Shown: positions 18,437 to 27,924 of the stretch, piece by piece
How the letters are laid out: every line of letters begins with the position of its first letter
How positions within the stretch are numbered: position 1 is the first letter of the stretch
DNA from: Desulfurococcales archaeon
Lineage (GTDB): Archaea > Thermoproteota > Thermoprotei_A > Sulfolobales > Ignicoccaceae
DNA length: 35,162 nucleotides
Reading direction: 5' to 3'
Assembly (NCBI GenBank): GCA_027081755.1
Contig: JALWJF010000138.1
Coordinates: forward strand, 1 to 35,162
The notes under the pieces: generated by a model
The model's input: only the letters and a program-made list of their open reading frames with translations
Databases searched by the model: none
Told to the model about the DNA's origin: nothing
Made by a program: the position numbers and the translations under genes

Positions 18437-20053
18437 TTGCAAAAAGCATTCGAACCAGCCCGAAGCAAGGTATTCGGTAACAAGAAGATCGGATTTCTGG
18501 AAGCCTTCAGTATAGGAGTTGGAGGAATGGTTGGAGGAGGAATATTTGCAGTACTAGGCTTAACTATATACTTGGCAAAAGGTGCAGCGCCCTTAGCATT
18601 CTTTATAGCGGGTTTGGTCGCCTTAATAACAGCTTACTCGTATGCCAAACTTTCCGTTCGATATCCTTCAGAGGGAGGGACTGTAGAGTTCTTGGTTCAA
18701 GGCTTTGGTAACGGATTTCTGGCAAGCTGGCTTAACGTGTTACTATTGGCTAGCTACATAATAATGCTGACCTTATATTCGTACGCCTTTGGAGCCTATG
18801 CAAGTTCAATGATCTTTGGAGGTGAAAATTGGTTTACGAGGACAGGGCTAGCGTGGACAGTGATTGCGTTCTTTACTTTCCTCAACGCCTTAGGAGCATA
18901 TATTGTGGGTAAGGCGGAGGATGCCATGGTACTATTCAAGGTGGGTGTTCTCCTATTGGTAGGAGGGGCAGGTCTCTTACTAGGCAATCCTAGCAAGCTC
19001 TCGCCCGCTAATTGGCCTCCGCTAGTTCACGTAATTGTGGGAGGTTTCATAATATTCTTGGCTTATGAAGGGTTTGAGCTGATAGCGAACGCTGCCAAGG
19101 ATATAAAAGATCCTGAAAAGACCTTACCCAGGGCGTTCTATGCAGCTGTAATCTTCGTAATGGCATTATATATACTAGTTGCTGCCGCTGCCGTAATGAA
19201 CTTAACTTGGCAAGAGGTAGTTAAGTACAGAGATTATGCCTTAGCCGTAGCAGCGGAGCCTATCTTCGGGAAATTAGGCTTCATATTGGTGGGTCTAGCA
19301 GCCGTTGCGTCAACCGCATCTGCAATAAATGCAACGCTTTATGGAACTACTAGGATAAGTTACGTTGTTGCGAAATACGGCGAACTACCGCCATCGGTTG
19401 GCAAAAAGGTCTGGGGATTGGCTACAGAAGGATTAATCGCAATAGCATTGGCAACGGCTGTAACAGTCGCTGTCTTACCTCTAGAGTCTATAAGCTTGGC
19501 CGGTAGCTTGGGCTTCCTAACAATATTTGCAGCTACAAACCTCGTTAATTTTAAGCTTAGAAAATATACAAAGGCCAATCCTGTGCTAGCGCTATTAGGC
19601 TTCCTCGCTTGTGTTACAGCAGCTATACTATTAGTGACGTTTAATGCTACTCCTGTTCAGCTAGAGGGCGCAATAGCTACTTTCCTAGGATCTGCACTCA
19701 TAGAGTTTTATGTATATAAAATTAGAAATATTAGGCTAAAACCAGTTATAGATAGAGAGCTCGAGACAAGACTAAAACTACTAGAAAGCTATGAAGAGTG
19801 GCTTCCAAAAGTAATAGACATCTTGAAGAAGAAACCTGAGGTTATAGATGTGAGGCTTGTAGGTGGATTAGCTGAAGGTAGAAAGGAAAGCAGTCATGAC
19901 GTTGACCTACTGGTGGAAGTGAAAGATGTTAAAGAAATAGAGGCATTTAGAGAAGGGGTTGAAAATGAAATAGCGAAGGAGTTAGGCGTTTCTAGGAGAG
20001 AATTACCATTACATTTACATATCGTGAAAAAGTCTAAGGTTTCACAAACTTGA
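18437..20053 (+). CDS. APC-superfamily amino acid permease with C-terminal nucleotidyltransferase-like domain
   Basis: SIGVGGMVGGGIFAVLGLTIYLAKGAAPLAFFIAGLVALITAYSYAKL plus about 12 TM segments; C-terminal LVGGLAEGRKESSHDVDLLVEV in the same frame. Confidence 0.88.
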   Translation: MQKAFEPARSKVFGNKKIGFLEAFSIGVGGMVGGGIFAVLGLTIYLAKGAAPLAFFIAGLVALITAYSYAKLSVRYPSEGGTVEFLVQGFGNGFLASWLNVLLLASYIIMLTLYSYAFGAYASSMIFGGENWFTRTGLAWTVIAFFTFLNALGAYIVGKAEDAMVLFKVGVLLLVGGAGLLLGNPSKLSPANWPPLVHVIVGGFIIFLAYEGFELIANAAKDIKDPEKTLPRAFYAAVIFVMALYILVAAAAVMNLTWQEVVKYRDYALAVAAEPIFGKLGFILVGLAAVASTASAINATLYGTTRISYVVAKYGELPPSVGKKVWGLATEGLIAIALATAVTVAVLPLESISLAGSLGFLTIFAATNLVNFKLRKYTKANPVLALLGFLACVTAAILLVTFNATPVQLEGAIATFLGSALIEFYVYKIRNIRLKPVIDRELETRLKLLESYEEWLPKVIDILKKKPEVIDVRLVGGLAEGRKESSHDVDLLVEVKDVKEIEAFREGVENEIAKELGVSRRELPLHLHIVKKSKVSQT

Positions 20054-21476
20054 CCTTAAGGTACTCTGGCAACTTATGCCAATGTTTCTTCACCAGATCC
20101 GGCATATGTTTCATTACCAAAGCCAGCATTTCCGTATCGCTAAGGGCAGTTAACCTCCCGTGTTCGAACTGCTTCATTACGTCTTTGTATATCGCTTGAA
20201 CTCTTGGATCCTTTTTGGACACCGCTTCATCTCCTTTCAAGTCGAACGTCTTGTTGATCCAGTATACAATTCCTGCTAAACCGGCGTATGGTGTTATGGC
20301 CACTCCGGGCTTTACACCAAGTATCCTTTCAGTATCGAAGGGTAAGTACGTCTCCGGATTCTTGAGCAGTCCATCGGCGTGTATACCGGCTCTTGTGGTC
20401 GCAAAGTTCCTGCCTACTAGCGGGTAGTAGGGCGGAACCTCATAGCCCAGCTCCTTGCGATAGTATTCAGCAATTTCAGTTATCACCTTAGGATTCATAC
20501 CGTCAAAGCCATGCTTGAGTTGTGCGTAAATGAATACTAGAGCTTCTATAGGGACGTTACCTGCCCTCTCGCCTATTCCTAGTAAAGTTCCGTTGTTAAG
20601 ACCCGCTCCATAGAGCCACGCGCTCATAGCGTTCGCGACGCCCAAATGGAAGTCGTTATGACCGTGGAACTCTAACCATTCACTGGGTACTCCGCAGACG
20701 TGTCTTAGCACCCAAGTGAGCTTAGGTATGCTCCTTGGAAGAGAAGCCTCTGCTATAGGTACTCCCACTCCTAAGGTGTCGGGATATCTAACCTTTATTG
20801 GCAGCCCATACATCTCGCTCAGTCTCATGAGCTTCTTCACGAAGGGTACTACAACTTCGAATATGTTTGCTCTTGTTATGTCCTCTAGGTGAACCCTAGG
20901 TATTATATCCATCTTTAATGCTTCTTCTACTACGCTCAGATACTTGTCAACTATCTTCGTCCTAGAACTTTTGAATTTGAAGTATATATGATAATCACTT
21001 ATGGATGTGAGTATTCCCGTTTCCTCTAGGCCGGCCTCTTTAACTAACCTTAGTTCTTCTTTCTTGGCCCTTATCCAACCAGTTGGTATAGGGTATTTGT
21101 ATCCGAGCTCCCTGACCCTCCTGACAGCTTCTCTATCTTTTTCAGTATATAAGAAGAATTCGGTAGTCCTTATCTTTCCTTGAGGTCCGCCTAGCTCATG
21201 TAAGTACTTATATAATCTCACTATTTGTTCTACTGTATACGGTTCTCTGGCTTGCTGTCCATCTCTGAACGTAGTATCAGTTATCCATATCTTGTCTGGA
21301 AGTTCTGTCGGCAGTATTATTCCATCAAAGAATATTCTAGGTACTTCTTTGAATGGAAATATAAACTTGTACAACTGTGGCTCGGGAGAGTCTATGACCT
21401 CATAGTCCGGTAGATCAAGCGCCTCTGACCTTACTTTTCTCAAAAATTCTCTTCTTAATTCGTGTAAATACGGCAT
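20034..21476 (-). CDS. HMGL-like/DRE-TIM acyltransferase: candidate Re-citrate synthase (isopropylmalate/homocitrate synthase family)
   Basis: WITDTTFRDGQQAREPYTVEQIVRLYKYLHELGG, EFHGHNDFHLGVANAMSAWLYGAG, GIGERAGNVPIEALV, AGIHADG; no leucine-binding regulatory domain apparent. Confidence 0.75.
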   Translation of the reverse strand: MPYLHELRREFLRKVRSEALDLPDYEVIDSPEPQLYKFIFPFKEVPRIFFDGIILPTELPDKIWITDTTFRDGQQAREPYTVEQIVRLYKYLHELGGPQGKIRTTEFFLYTEKDREAVRRVRELGYKYPIPTGWIRAKKEELRLVKEAGLEETGILTSISDYHIYFKFKSSRTKIVDKYLSVVEEALKMDIIPRVHLEDITRANIFEVVVPFVKKLMRLSEMYGLPIKVRYPDTLGVGVPIAEASLPRSIPKLTWVLRHVCGVPSEWLEFHGHNDFHLGVANAMSAWLYGAGLNNGTLLGIGERAGNVPIEALVFIYAQLKHGFDGMNPKVITEIAEYYRKELGYEVPPYYPLVGRNFATTRAGIHADGLLKNPETYLPFDTERILGVKPGVAITPYAGLAGIVYWINKTFDLKGDEAVSKKDPRVQAIYKDVMKQFEHGRLTALSDTEMLALVMKHMPDLVKKHWHKLPEYLKVKFVKP

Positions 21477-21519
21477 AGTGTAGACCCTTTATCATTAGGG
21501 ACAAAGAGAGAAATATGCT

Positions 21520-22917
21520 TTACACCAGCTTGCACTCAAGTCTCTTCTTGCCCCACAACCACTGCCATGATCTCTTTATCACACTCCACCACCACTGGAG
21601 GGCCTCTGAGATGTGAGAATAGTTCATAAGCGATATTGCAAGTCCAGCAGCAGCAACGTCTGCAAATGGCGTGAAAACTACTGTATAAAATGCATACAGC
21701 GTGTGATTTCCAGCCCAATAAATAGCTTGGAAGCCCAATAGAGCTGAAATCAGATAAAACGAAGCTAACCAAGGTGCTCTATAAAGCTTCTTTTTTCTCA
21801 GGGGTAATAATAAGAAGAATGCTATTATTGCTAATTGTATGACGGTAGGATTCGTATAGACTTCTAGGGTAGGCTTCACGGAAAGTGGAACCTTTCCCGT
21901 ACCTACAATCCAGTCCCAAGGGGTTGATGGAGGAGGACCAGAAGGTCTGCTCACTAAGAACCACTCTATCCCGCCAATCAAATTCTTCAGCCAGTTCTCG
22001 AACCCAAGACCTAGTATTATTGGTAAGGAAGTTAATGTTAATACTATGACAAAGGTCATAAGAGGTCTCAATACCGAGCCTGCTGGACTCTTCTTCCTTT
22101 CCAGCCAGAATACATATGCTAAGGGTATGAAGTAGAAGAACGCAGTGTACTTGCTACTAGAAGCGATAGCATAAAGCACCGTAGCCGTGTAGGGCTCGAA
22201 GAGTAATGCAGAGAAGGACATAACGGAAAATGATGCTGCATATATGTCTAGCATCGCCACCATGCTCATAGCCCTTAATGGTTCGTCAAAGTACAGGAGA
22301 AGCATGGATAGGAAGGATAGCCAAAATGAATCCGTAGCTATGAGCAAGGCTATCGGGACTATGAAGACTACTAAAGAGCCCAGCACCATACTAGGTATTC
22401 TCCAGTTCATGGGTACGTCTTTCTGCAAGATTTGATACATAATGAAGTACTTGCCGACTGGGGGGTGCTCTAAATTTAGGTAGTTTAAGATGCCCTCTTT
22501 GTCGGGGTACTTCCACCCCGGCTGCACTATTGATATATTGTACTTGTTCTTTTCTCTAATGAGCATCATTACCTTCGTAATGTTTTTTCCAATTGCATAT
22601 TCGGAATTCTTTATCTTCACGTATGGCTCCATCTTAATAAAGTCGAATTTTGACGAATAAAGCCCGTTAAATTTAGCTAGATCGACTACGCTTTTAAACT
22701 TCAGAGTGGCGTTAGATGATCGAGGATACATGTGGAAGGCTACACGAAGTAAATTTCGCGAAGCAGAAACATACCACGTTTCATCACTTATGTAAGTGTT
22801 TTTAATGCTAGATGAATTCAGTATCCTATATTCCGTAACGAAGAAGTTATATGAGAACGCGGATGAGAAGAATAAAATAATCAAAAACTTTATGATCGTG
22901 TATTTCCTCAACTTCAC
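21520..22917 (-). CDS. Membrane glycosyltransferase / dolichyl-phosphate-mannose mannosyltransferase-like (GT-C)
   Basis: N-terminal TM, extracytoplasmic DETWYVSASRNLLR and NLEHPPVGKYFI loops, then multiple TM segments; resembles PMT/GT-C fold. GTG start. Confidence 0.65.
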   Translation of the reverse strand: MKLRKYTIIKFLIILFFSSAFSYNFFVTEYRILNSSSIKNTYISDETWYVSASRNLLRVAFHMYPRSSNATLKFKSVVDLAKFNGLYSSKFDFIKMEPYVKIKNSEYAIGKNITKVMMLIREKNKYNISIVQPGWKYPDKEGILNYLNLEHPPVGKYFIMYQILQKDVPMNWRIPSMVLGSLVVFIVPIALLIATDSFWLSFLSMLLLYFDEPLRAMSMVAMLDIYAASFSVMSFSALLFEPYTATVLYAIASSSKYTAFFYFIPLAYVFWLERKKSPAGSVLRPLMTFVIVLTLTSLPIILGLGFENWLKNLIGGIEWFLVSRPSGPPPSTPWDWIVGTGKVPLSVKPTLEVYTNPTVIQLAIIAFFLLLPLRKKKLYRAPWLASFYLISALLGFQAIYWAGNHTLYAFYTVVFTPFADVAAAGLAISLMNYSHISEALQWWWSVIKRSWQWLWGKKRLECKLV

Positions 22918-23108
22918 ACCTCTTCCTCTTCTTCCTCTTCTATTAACTCTTCTTCTATTTCCTCCTCTTCCTCGTACTCTTCTAAGCCTTCTTCTTCTAG
23001 CTCCATCTCTTCTTCCTCCTCCATAATTTCGTCGACTTCTTCGTAATCCTCTTCCTCATATGGTTCATCGTATAGTTGCGCCTCTATTTCCTGATATTCA
23101 TCGACCAT
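22914..23108 (-). CDS. Super-acidic 64-aa low-complexity protein
   Basis: MVDEYQEIEAQLYDEPYEEEDYEEVDEIMEEEEEMELEEEGLEEYEEEEEIEEELIEEEEEEEV: 36 Glu and 4 Asp, no Lys/Arg/His; GTGA overlap with the next gene. Confidence 0.6.
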   Translation of the reverse strand: MVDEYQEIEAQLYDEPYEEEDYEEVDEIMEEEEEMELEEEGLEEYEEEEEIEEELIEEEEEEEV

Positions 23109-23181
23109 TCTGTTGCCCTAGCTCGGAATCCATTGATAGGGTTAAATGCGTGAGGCAGAAAGAAGGTGGGAAAGAAGAAAT

Positions 23182-23904
23182 ATGACCGATCCACTAACGG
23201 CAATCTTGCTACAAGCCAGCAATCTCATCGATAAGTATGGGGCTTTAGGTGTCTTTTTAATATCTTTCTTAGGTAACGCTATACCCTACTTGTCTATGCC
23301 ATATCTAGCACTAATCGCTGCTCTGGCTATGAAAAAAGGTCTCACTTTGTGGGATATGGTGGTATGGTCCGTAGTTGGTGGTTTGGGGGCCGCGATAGGC
23401 AAGGTCATCGTATACCTAACTGGATTAGGAACGTCTGAACTGTTACCAGAAAAAGTGAAGACTAATTTAGAGATATTTAGCAGAATTGCGCAGAGAGGTA
23501 TCTTCATAGCTATATTCTTATTTGCCGCGCTCCCCTTGCCAGACGATGTACTCTATATTCCTTTGGGGATAGCCAGATATCCCTTACTAAAATTCTTTAT
23601 AGCAGTATGGATAGGAAAGGTCATTATCACTTTTTTAAGTATTGTTTTTGGTCAGACATACTCTGCTGTAATGCAAGAATACAACATCTCCTTTAGTAGG
23701 AGCGTTATAATACTAATAGTAATTACTGCCGTGTTAACGGTAATAATTGGTAGGATGGATTGGATAAGGATAGGTCTAGCGCTCTCCGAGAGGGGCGCCG
23801 GTTATGCATTGGTTGTCGCCGGTGACGAGTTCCTAAAGGCCTTAGGTATTAAAAAACTTATTGAGATAATCAAGGGTTCCTCTTCTTCTTCGAAAAGCCA
23901 GTAA
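23182..23904 (+). CDS. DedA/VTT-domain membrane protein
   Basis: YGALGVFLISFLGNAIPYLSMPYLALIAALA...GGLGAAIGKVIVYLTG...FAALPLPDDVLYIPLG; start taken at MTDPL (23182). Confidence 0.8.
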   Translation: MTDPLTAILLQASNLIDKYGALGVFLISFLGNAIPYLSMPYLALIAALAMKKGLTLWDMVVWSVVGGLGAAIGKVIVYLTGLGTSELLPEKVKTNLEIFSRIAQRGIFIAIFLFAALPLPDDVLYIPLGIARYPLLKFFIAVWIGKVIITFLSIVFGQTYSAVMQEYNISFSRSVIILIVITAVLTVIIGRMDWIRIGLALSERGAGYALVVAGDEFLKALGIKKLIEIIKGSSSSSKSQ

Positions 23905-25228
23905 TGAGTATTTCGCTCTCAAATATTTTTACAGTTATTGCCAAGAGGATCGCCGTTATTGCCAGCATTGCTAACACATTCTCGATTACACCTATCCAAG
24001 ATCCTTTCAAAGCTTGATCTATTGCGATAACTGCATACGTGTGGGGAATCATATAGGCTAATATCTTCGCAGTTAAAGGTAAAGTATTTATATTAGAATA
24101 CATCGCGTAGAGGATTATTAAGAGTGGTATCATTTGTACGAATCCTCCTATGGATTGAGCACTCCTTACACTATCGGTCAAAGATACTATAGGCATTAGC
24201 AAAGCTGCTGTTGAAGCGACTACTAATAGCATTACAAAGCCATGTAATGCAACTATTCTAGGATCCAGAGTTAGTGTGAAAGTGGGCATTCCTTTTACTG
24301 TGGTCATGGCTAGCTGGGTGTTTATTGTCTGAATATAGAATATTAGACCTACTACGTCAGCAACAGCTGCTAACAACCCCAAGACTATCGAGGCAGTAAA
24401 TTTACCTAAGACTATGTCCCTCCTAGAAACTGGAGATGCTAGAAGCGTCTCGAGCGTCTTTCTTTCCTTTTCACCAGCTATAGAATCTGATATGAAGGCT
24501 AGCACTGGGACGCTCACGTAGAATATTGAGAAGAGCAAGAGCTTTGCACTTAGCATCTTGCCCAGTTCAGCTGCACTTATCTTCTTTCCAGTAACGCTCA
24601 CGTATTGTGTCTTTATCACGATTGGGCTTAGGACAGCTTCGGGAGAGACTTGAGTTGCGTTGCAGCAAGCCAGAAGTATAGAAACTCTCTCCCTAGCAAA
24701 GTATTGTTTTGATATCAAATTCAAGGTTGTTATTAGTGTCTGGTAAACTTGGGTTGAGCCTATACCTAAGCTAGATGGACCTGCCCTATAGAAGACCGCC
24801 ACATACGTCACATTAAAGCTTGCAGGATCAAGTGTAAGCAGTTTTTCGCTGAAGTCCTTTGGTATTATGACTAGTATGTTATAGCTTGGAATGCTCTTAG
24901 GTACACCATTTATTATTATTACCTTAGCATTCGGACTAACTTTCTTCACAGTTTGGGCTAACATCTTTGCAACTTCTAAACCTAAATTAACCCTTTGGAG
25001 CTCCCTTCCTTGTACGAGAGGTATCGGTTGTATAAGTAATGCAGGAACTTCAGAACCTTTGTCTTCATTTATTATAACCACTCGAACCGGCGTACTCTTT
25101 TGTGCAAGAACTAATAGCTGTGCCATTAAGGGCAACATTATAGCTGGTAGTATAACTGCCGTGAGTATTGTTTTTCTGTCTCTCGATAAGTCCTTAAGTT
25201 CCTTCCATACGACTGACTTAAGCCCCAA
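23870..25228 (-). CDS. ABC-2 type permease, NatB-like
   Basis: WKELKDLSRDRKTILTAVILPAIMLPLMAQ, SIAGEKERKTLETLLASPVSRRDIVLGK. Confidence 0.88.
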   Translation of the reverse strand: MGLKSVVWKELKDLSRDRKTILTAVILPAIMLPLMAQLLVLAQKSTPVRVVIINEDKGSEVPALLIQPIPLVQGRELQRVNLGLEVAKMLAQTVKKVSPNAKVIIINGVPKSIPSYNILVIIPKDFSEKLLTLDPASFNVTYVAVFYRAGPSSLGIGSTQVYQTLITTLNLISKQYFARERVSILLACCNATQVSPEAVLSPIVIKTQYVSVTGKKISAAELGKMLSAKLLLFSIFYVSVPVLAFISDSIAGEKERKTLETLLASPVSRRDIVLGKFTASIVLGLLAAVADVVGLIFYIQTINTQLAMTTVKGMPTFTLTLDPRIVALHGFVMLLVVASTAALLMPIVSLTDSVRSAQSIGGFVQMIPLLIILYAMYSNINTLPLTAKILAYMIPHTYAVIAIDQALKGSWIGVIENVLAMLAITAILLAITVKIFESEILITGFSKKKRNP

Positions 25229-25961
25229 CTCCCTTCACCTCTTTCACCGCTTTAACGAAAGCTTCTTCTAGATTCTCAGCCCCGAACATCTCTTTGAGCT
25301 CTTTTGGAGTACCAATACTAATTATTCTTCCGTTAGCTATGAAAGCAACCCTATCACAAAGGTACTCTACTTCTAACATGTTGTGAGAGGACAATATTAC
25401 GGTGGACTTCGATTTTCTGACGAATTCCTTTATGACCTTCCTAACATTTATAGATGAGTAGACGTCTAAGCCAGAGGTAGGCTCATCTAATATCGCAAGC
25501 TTGGGTTTTACCATTAATGTCCTAGCCAGTGCCAACCTCCTCCTCATACCTTTGCTGTACGTTTTCGTTAACCTATTTATGGCATCACCTAAATCAGCTA
25601 TCTTTTTTCCTTCCTCTATCATTTCTATCATATCTTTTTTATCCTTTGCATATAACATCGCAAAGAATTTCAAATTCTCATACCCGGTTAACCTTAAGTA
25701 GACGTCACTCTCTTCCGGAAGGTAAGATATTATCTTCCTTGCTTTAGAAGGTTCCTTTACAACATCTATATCCCACACCCTTACGTGACCTTTATCAGGT
25801 TTCAATATTGTACTTATTATTCTCAAAGTAGTGGTCTTACCCGCTCCGTTAGGTCCTATCAAACCAAATATTTCTCCTTCTTCGACCTCGAAGGAAACCC
25901 CCTTTAAGACGATCTTGCTCCCAAAAGATCTCCAAAGATCCTTGACCTCAACGGCACTCAA
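25218..25961 (-). CDS. ABC transporter ATP-binding protein, NatA-like
   Basis: GLIGPNGAGKTTTLRII, YSKGMRRRLALARTL, LAILDEPTSGLD, SSHNMLEVE. Confidence 0.93.
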   Translation of the reverse strand: MSAVEVKDLWRSFGSKIVLKGVSFEVEEGEIFGLIGPNGAGKTTTLRIISTILKPDKGHVRVWDIDVVKEPSKARKIISYLPEESDVYLRLTGYENLKFFAMLYAKDKKDMIEMIEEGKKIADLGDAINRLTKTYSKGMRRRLALARTLMVKPKLAILDEPTSGLDVYSSINVRKVIKEFVRKSKSTVILSSHNMLEVEYLCDRVAFIANGRIISIGTPKELKEMFGAENLEEAFVKAVKEVKGVGA

Positions 25962-26060
25962 CCTTTACGCCCCTCGGAACTTATCTTATTTGGGTAATAA
26001 TCGAGCAAGTACCGCTCTATATTAGCTGAGATGTATGAGTTAAGCCTTAGGGGCCGCTCG

Positions 26061-26687
26061 ATGAGTTTGGTCGCTGCAAGGATAAAGGAATTCCTAGAAG
26101 AGTATGGTGAGAGGGCGGCCCTCATCTTGCGTTCGGCCCTAGAGGTTTCTGACGAATATAAGGCAAGTGGGAAGAATGCCCTAGGAGACTTCGATTATAA
26201 AGGTTTAGTTCAGAAGCTCAAGTTAAAAGGAATTAATTACAATCCATCCCCTCTATTAAGAAAGCTCGAAAGAGAATACGGAATAATAGAAACCACATAT
26301 AAGTCAGAGAAACAGCACTGGTGGAAATTCATAGACGAGGAAGCGATAAGAGATGTCCTAGAAGGAGAAGAGGACATTGAGGATCCAAAACTCATAATGC
26401 TTAAGGTTCAAACTTCTGCCTTAGGCATAGGCGAAATTAAGGACAAGCTCAAAAAACTTGCAAGCAAGAAAAAGTTAAACGCCGCTGAGAGGAAATGGTT
26501 CAAAAACTTTGCATTTGAAACCTTACCTCTAATAGTAAGGATAGTTGAAGTTACGATAGAAGAGGGCTACGAGGACCCGGAACTTATGGAAGCAATTAAA
26601 GTATTGAAACTTTCCATGAAGGTAGCCAACAAACTTAAGGCAAGGAACGTACTCCCCCTTGAGATCGGAGAAGAGATAAATCCTTAA
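26061..26687 (+). CDS. Conserved-looking archaeal protein with winged-helix-like N-terminal region
   Basis: Helical, charged 200-aa protein: KGLVQKLKLKGINYNPSPLLRKLEREYGIIETTYKSEKQHWWKF resembles a winged helix; no exact family recognised. Confidence 0.6.
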   Translation: MSLVAARIKEFLEEYGERAALILRSALEVSDEYKASGKNALGDFDYKGLVQKLKLKGINYNPSPLLRKLEREYGIIETTYKSEKQHWWKFIDEEAIRDVLEGEEDIEDPKLIMLKVQTSALGIGEIKDKLKKLASKKKLNAAERKWFKNFAFETLPLIVRIVEVTIEEGYEDPELMEAIKVLKLSMKVANKLKARNVLPLEIGEEINP

Positions 26688-27345
26688 GTACATGATCCTC
26701 AATAATCTTTAATCCATATTTCCTATAGAGTTTCAGTTCTTGTACGGATGATTGGAACGGATTGAAATTAGCTTCAAATAACACTATCTTACTGCAAGGT
26801 TTACCTTTTATCTCCTTTGTCAAGAAGGATAGCGGCGTATTCAAGTGAGCCCACTCTATATGGTTCCTGGTCAGAAGCTCAGAACCAACAAGAGCCACTT
26901 TGCCTCCAGCCCTCACGAAATCAGTTATTCTTAATGATCTACATTTTTCCTTCTTCATCCATCTAAACTTACCTACATCTCTTAAATAGAGAACCGAAAA
27001 CTCTATACTGCCTTCAAACAAGGGCATGGCTACATCAGCTTTGAGTACGTTTGCATAAGAAACCAGCATCTCCAAGGTTTCAAACTTTAACCAAGGCATA
27101 TCTCCGGGTACTACCAAAACTTCTCCATCAAGCTCTAAGATTGCGCTGGCCGGACCTTCCCCTCTATCTATTACACAAGGTCCATTCCAATAGAGTCTAC
27201 ATCTCTCTTTGCTAGTGGTTAGCAGGAGGTCAGGTCTTACGTTTTCTATTACTCTCTCTATAGCAGTCCTCCCATCAACTATGGCTAAGAGCTTGTCCTT
27301 ACCAAACCTTTTGGATTTACCTCCAGCCAGTACTGCTATTATCAA
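26635..27345 (-). CDS. mobA: MobA-like molybdenum cofactor guanylyltransferase
   Basis: MIIAVLAGGKSKRFGKDKLLAIVDGRTAIERVIENV ... VVPGDMPWL. Confidence 0.75.
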   Translation of the reverse strand: MIIAVLAGGKSKRFGKDKLLAIVDGRTAIERVIENVRPDLLLTTSKERCRLYWNGPCVIDRGEGPASAILELDGEVLVVPGDMPWLKFETLEMLVSYANVLKADVAMPLFEGSIEFSVLYLRDVGKFRWMKKEKCRSLRITDFVRAGGKVALVGSELLTRNHIEWAHLNTPLSFLTKEIKGKPCSKIVLFEANFNPFQSSVQELKLYRKYGLKIIEDHVLKDLSLLRSQGGVRSLP

Positions 27346-27841
27346 TTTCTTTCACCATAAGATATGCATCTTCTCCATCCATATAATAGAAGGGTAAGAT
27401 CCTGACTATTTTATAGCCAAACTTTTCGTAAAGTTTGATCGCTCTCGAGTTTGACACTCTTACTTCTAAATAGCTGATATCAAAACCATCTTCTCGAAGC
27501 CTATTCAAATATTCTTTAAGTAAGCTGGAACCTATACCCATGCCTTGATACTTCCTAGATACTGCTATTGAAAGTAAATGAGATACCTTCTTTCCATTCT
27601 CAATATATCTTCTTATATCAGATGAGGGAGGTACTAATGGGTTTCTTCCATCAACCATAGACATTAGATAGCCGACAACGTTTCCCTCATATTCTGCAAC
27701 CAAAAAGTATCTCTTCCACTTCTTCCATACAAAATGGAAGAATCCGTACGGGTAGTTCTCTGGAAGCTCTGCTCTATTTATCGACATCACCTTCCTTAGA
27801 TCGTTCTCGGTAGCTTCTCTAACTATAATTGCCAGCGACAT
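27317..27841 (-). CDS. RimI-like GNAT N-acetyltransferase
   Basis: VREATENDLRKVMSINRAELPENYP...LLSIAVSRKYQGMGIGSSLLKEYLNRL...LEVRVSNSRAIKLYEKFGY; start taken at MSLAIIVRE. Confidence 0.88.
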   Translation of the reverse strand: MSLAIIVREATENDLRKVMSINRAELPENYPYGFFHFVWKKWKRYFLVAEYEGNVVGYLMSMVDGRNPLVPPSSDIRRYIENGKKVSHLLSIAVSRKYQGMGIGSSLLKEYLNRLREDGFDISYLEVRVSNSRAIKLYEKFGYKIVRILPFYYMDGEDAYLMVKEIDNSSTGWR

Positions 27842-27924
27842 CATGGGCTCTACGGCCTCTGGTAAGGGGAAGACTCCGAAGGACAAAAATTTAACTCAAA
27901 GTACACACGAAGGGTCTCAGTGAC

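Noticed and set aside
24891-25271. 126-aa plus-strand ORF
   Set aside because: Antisense of the NatB-like permease.
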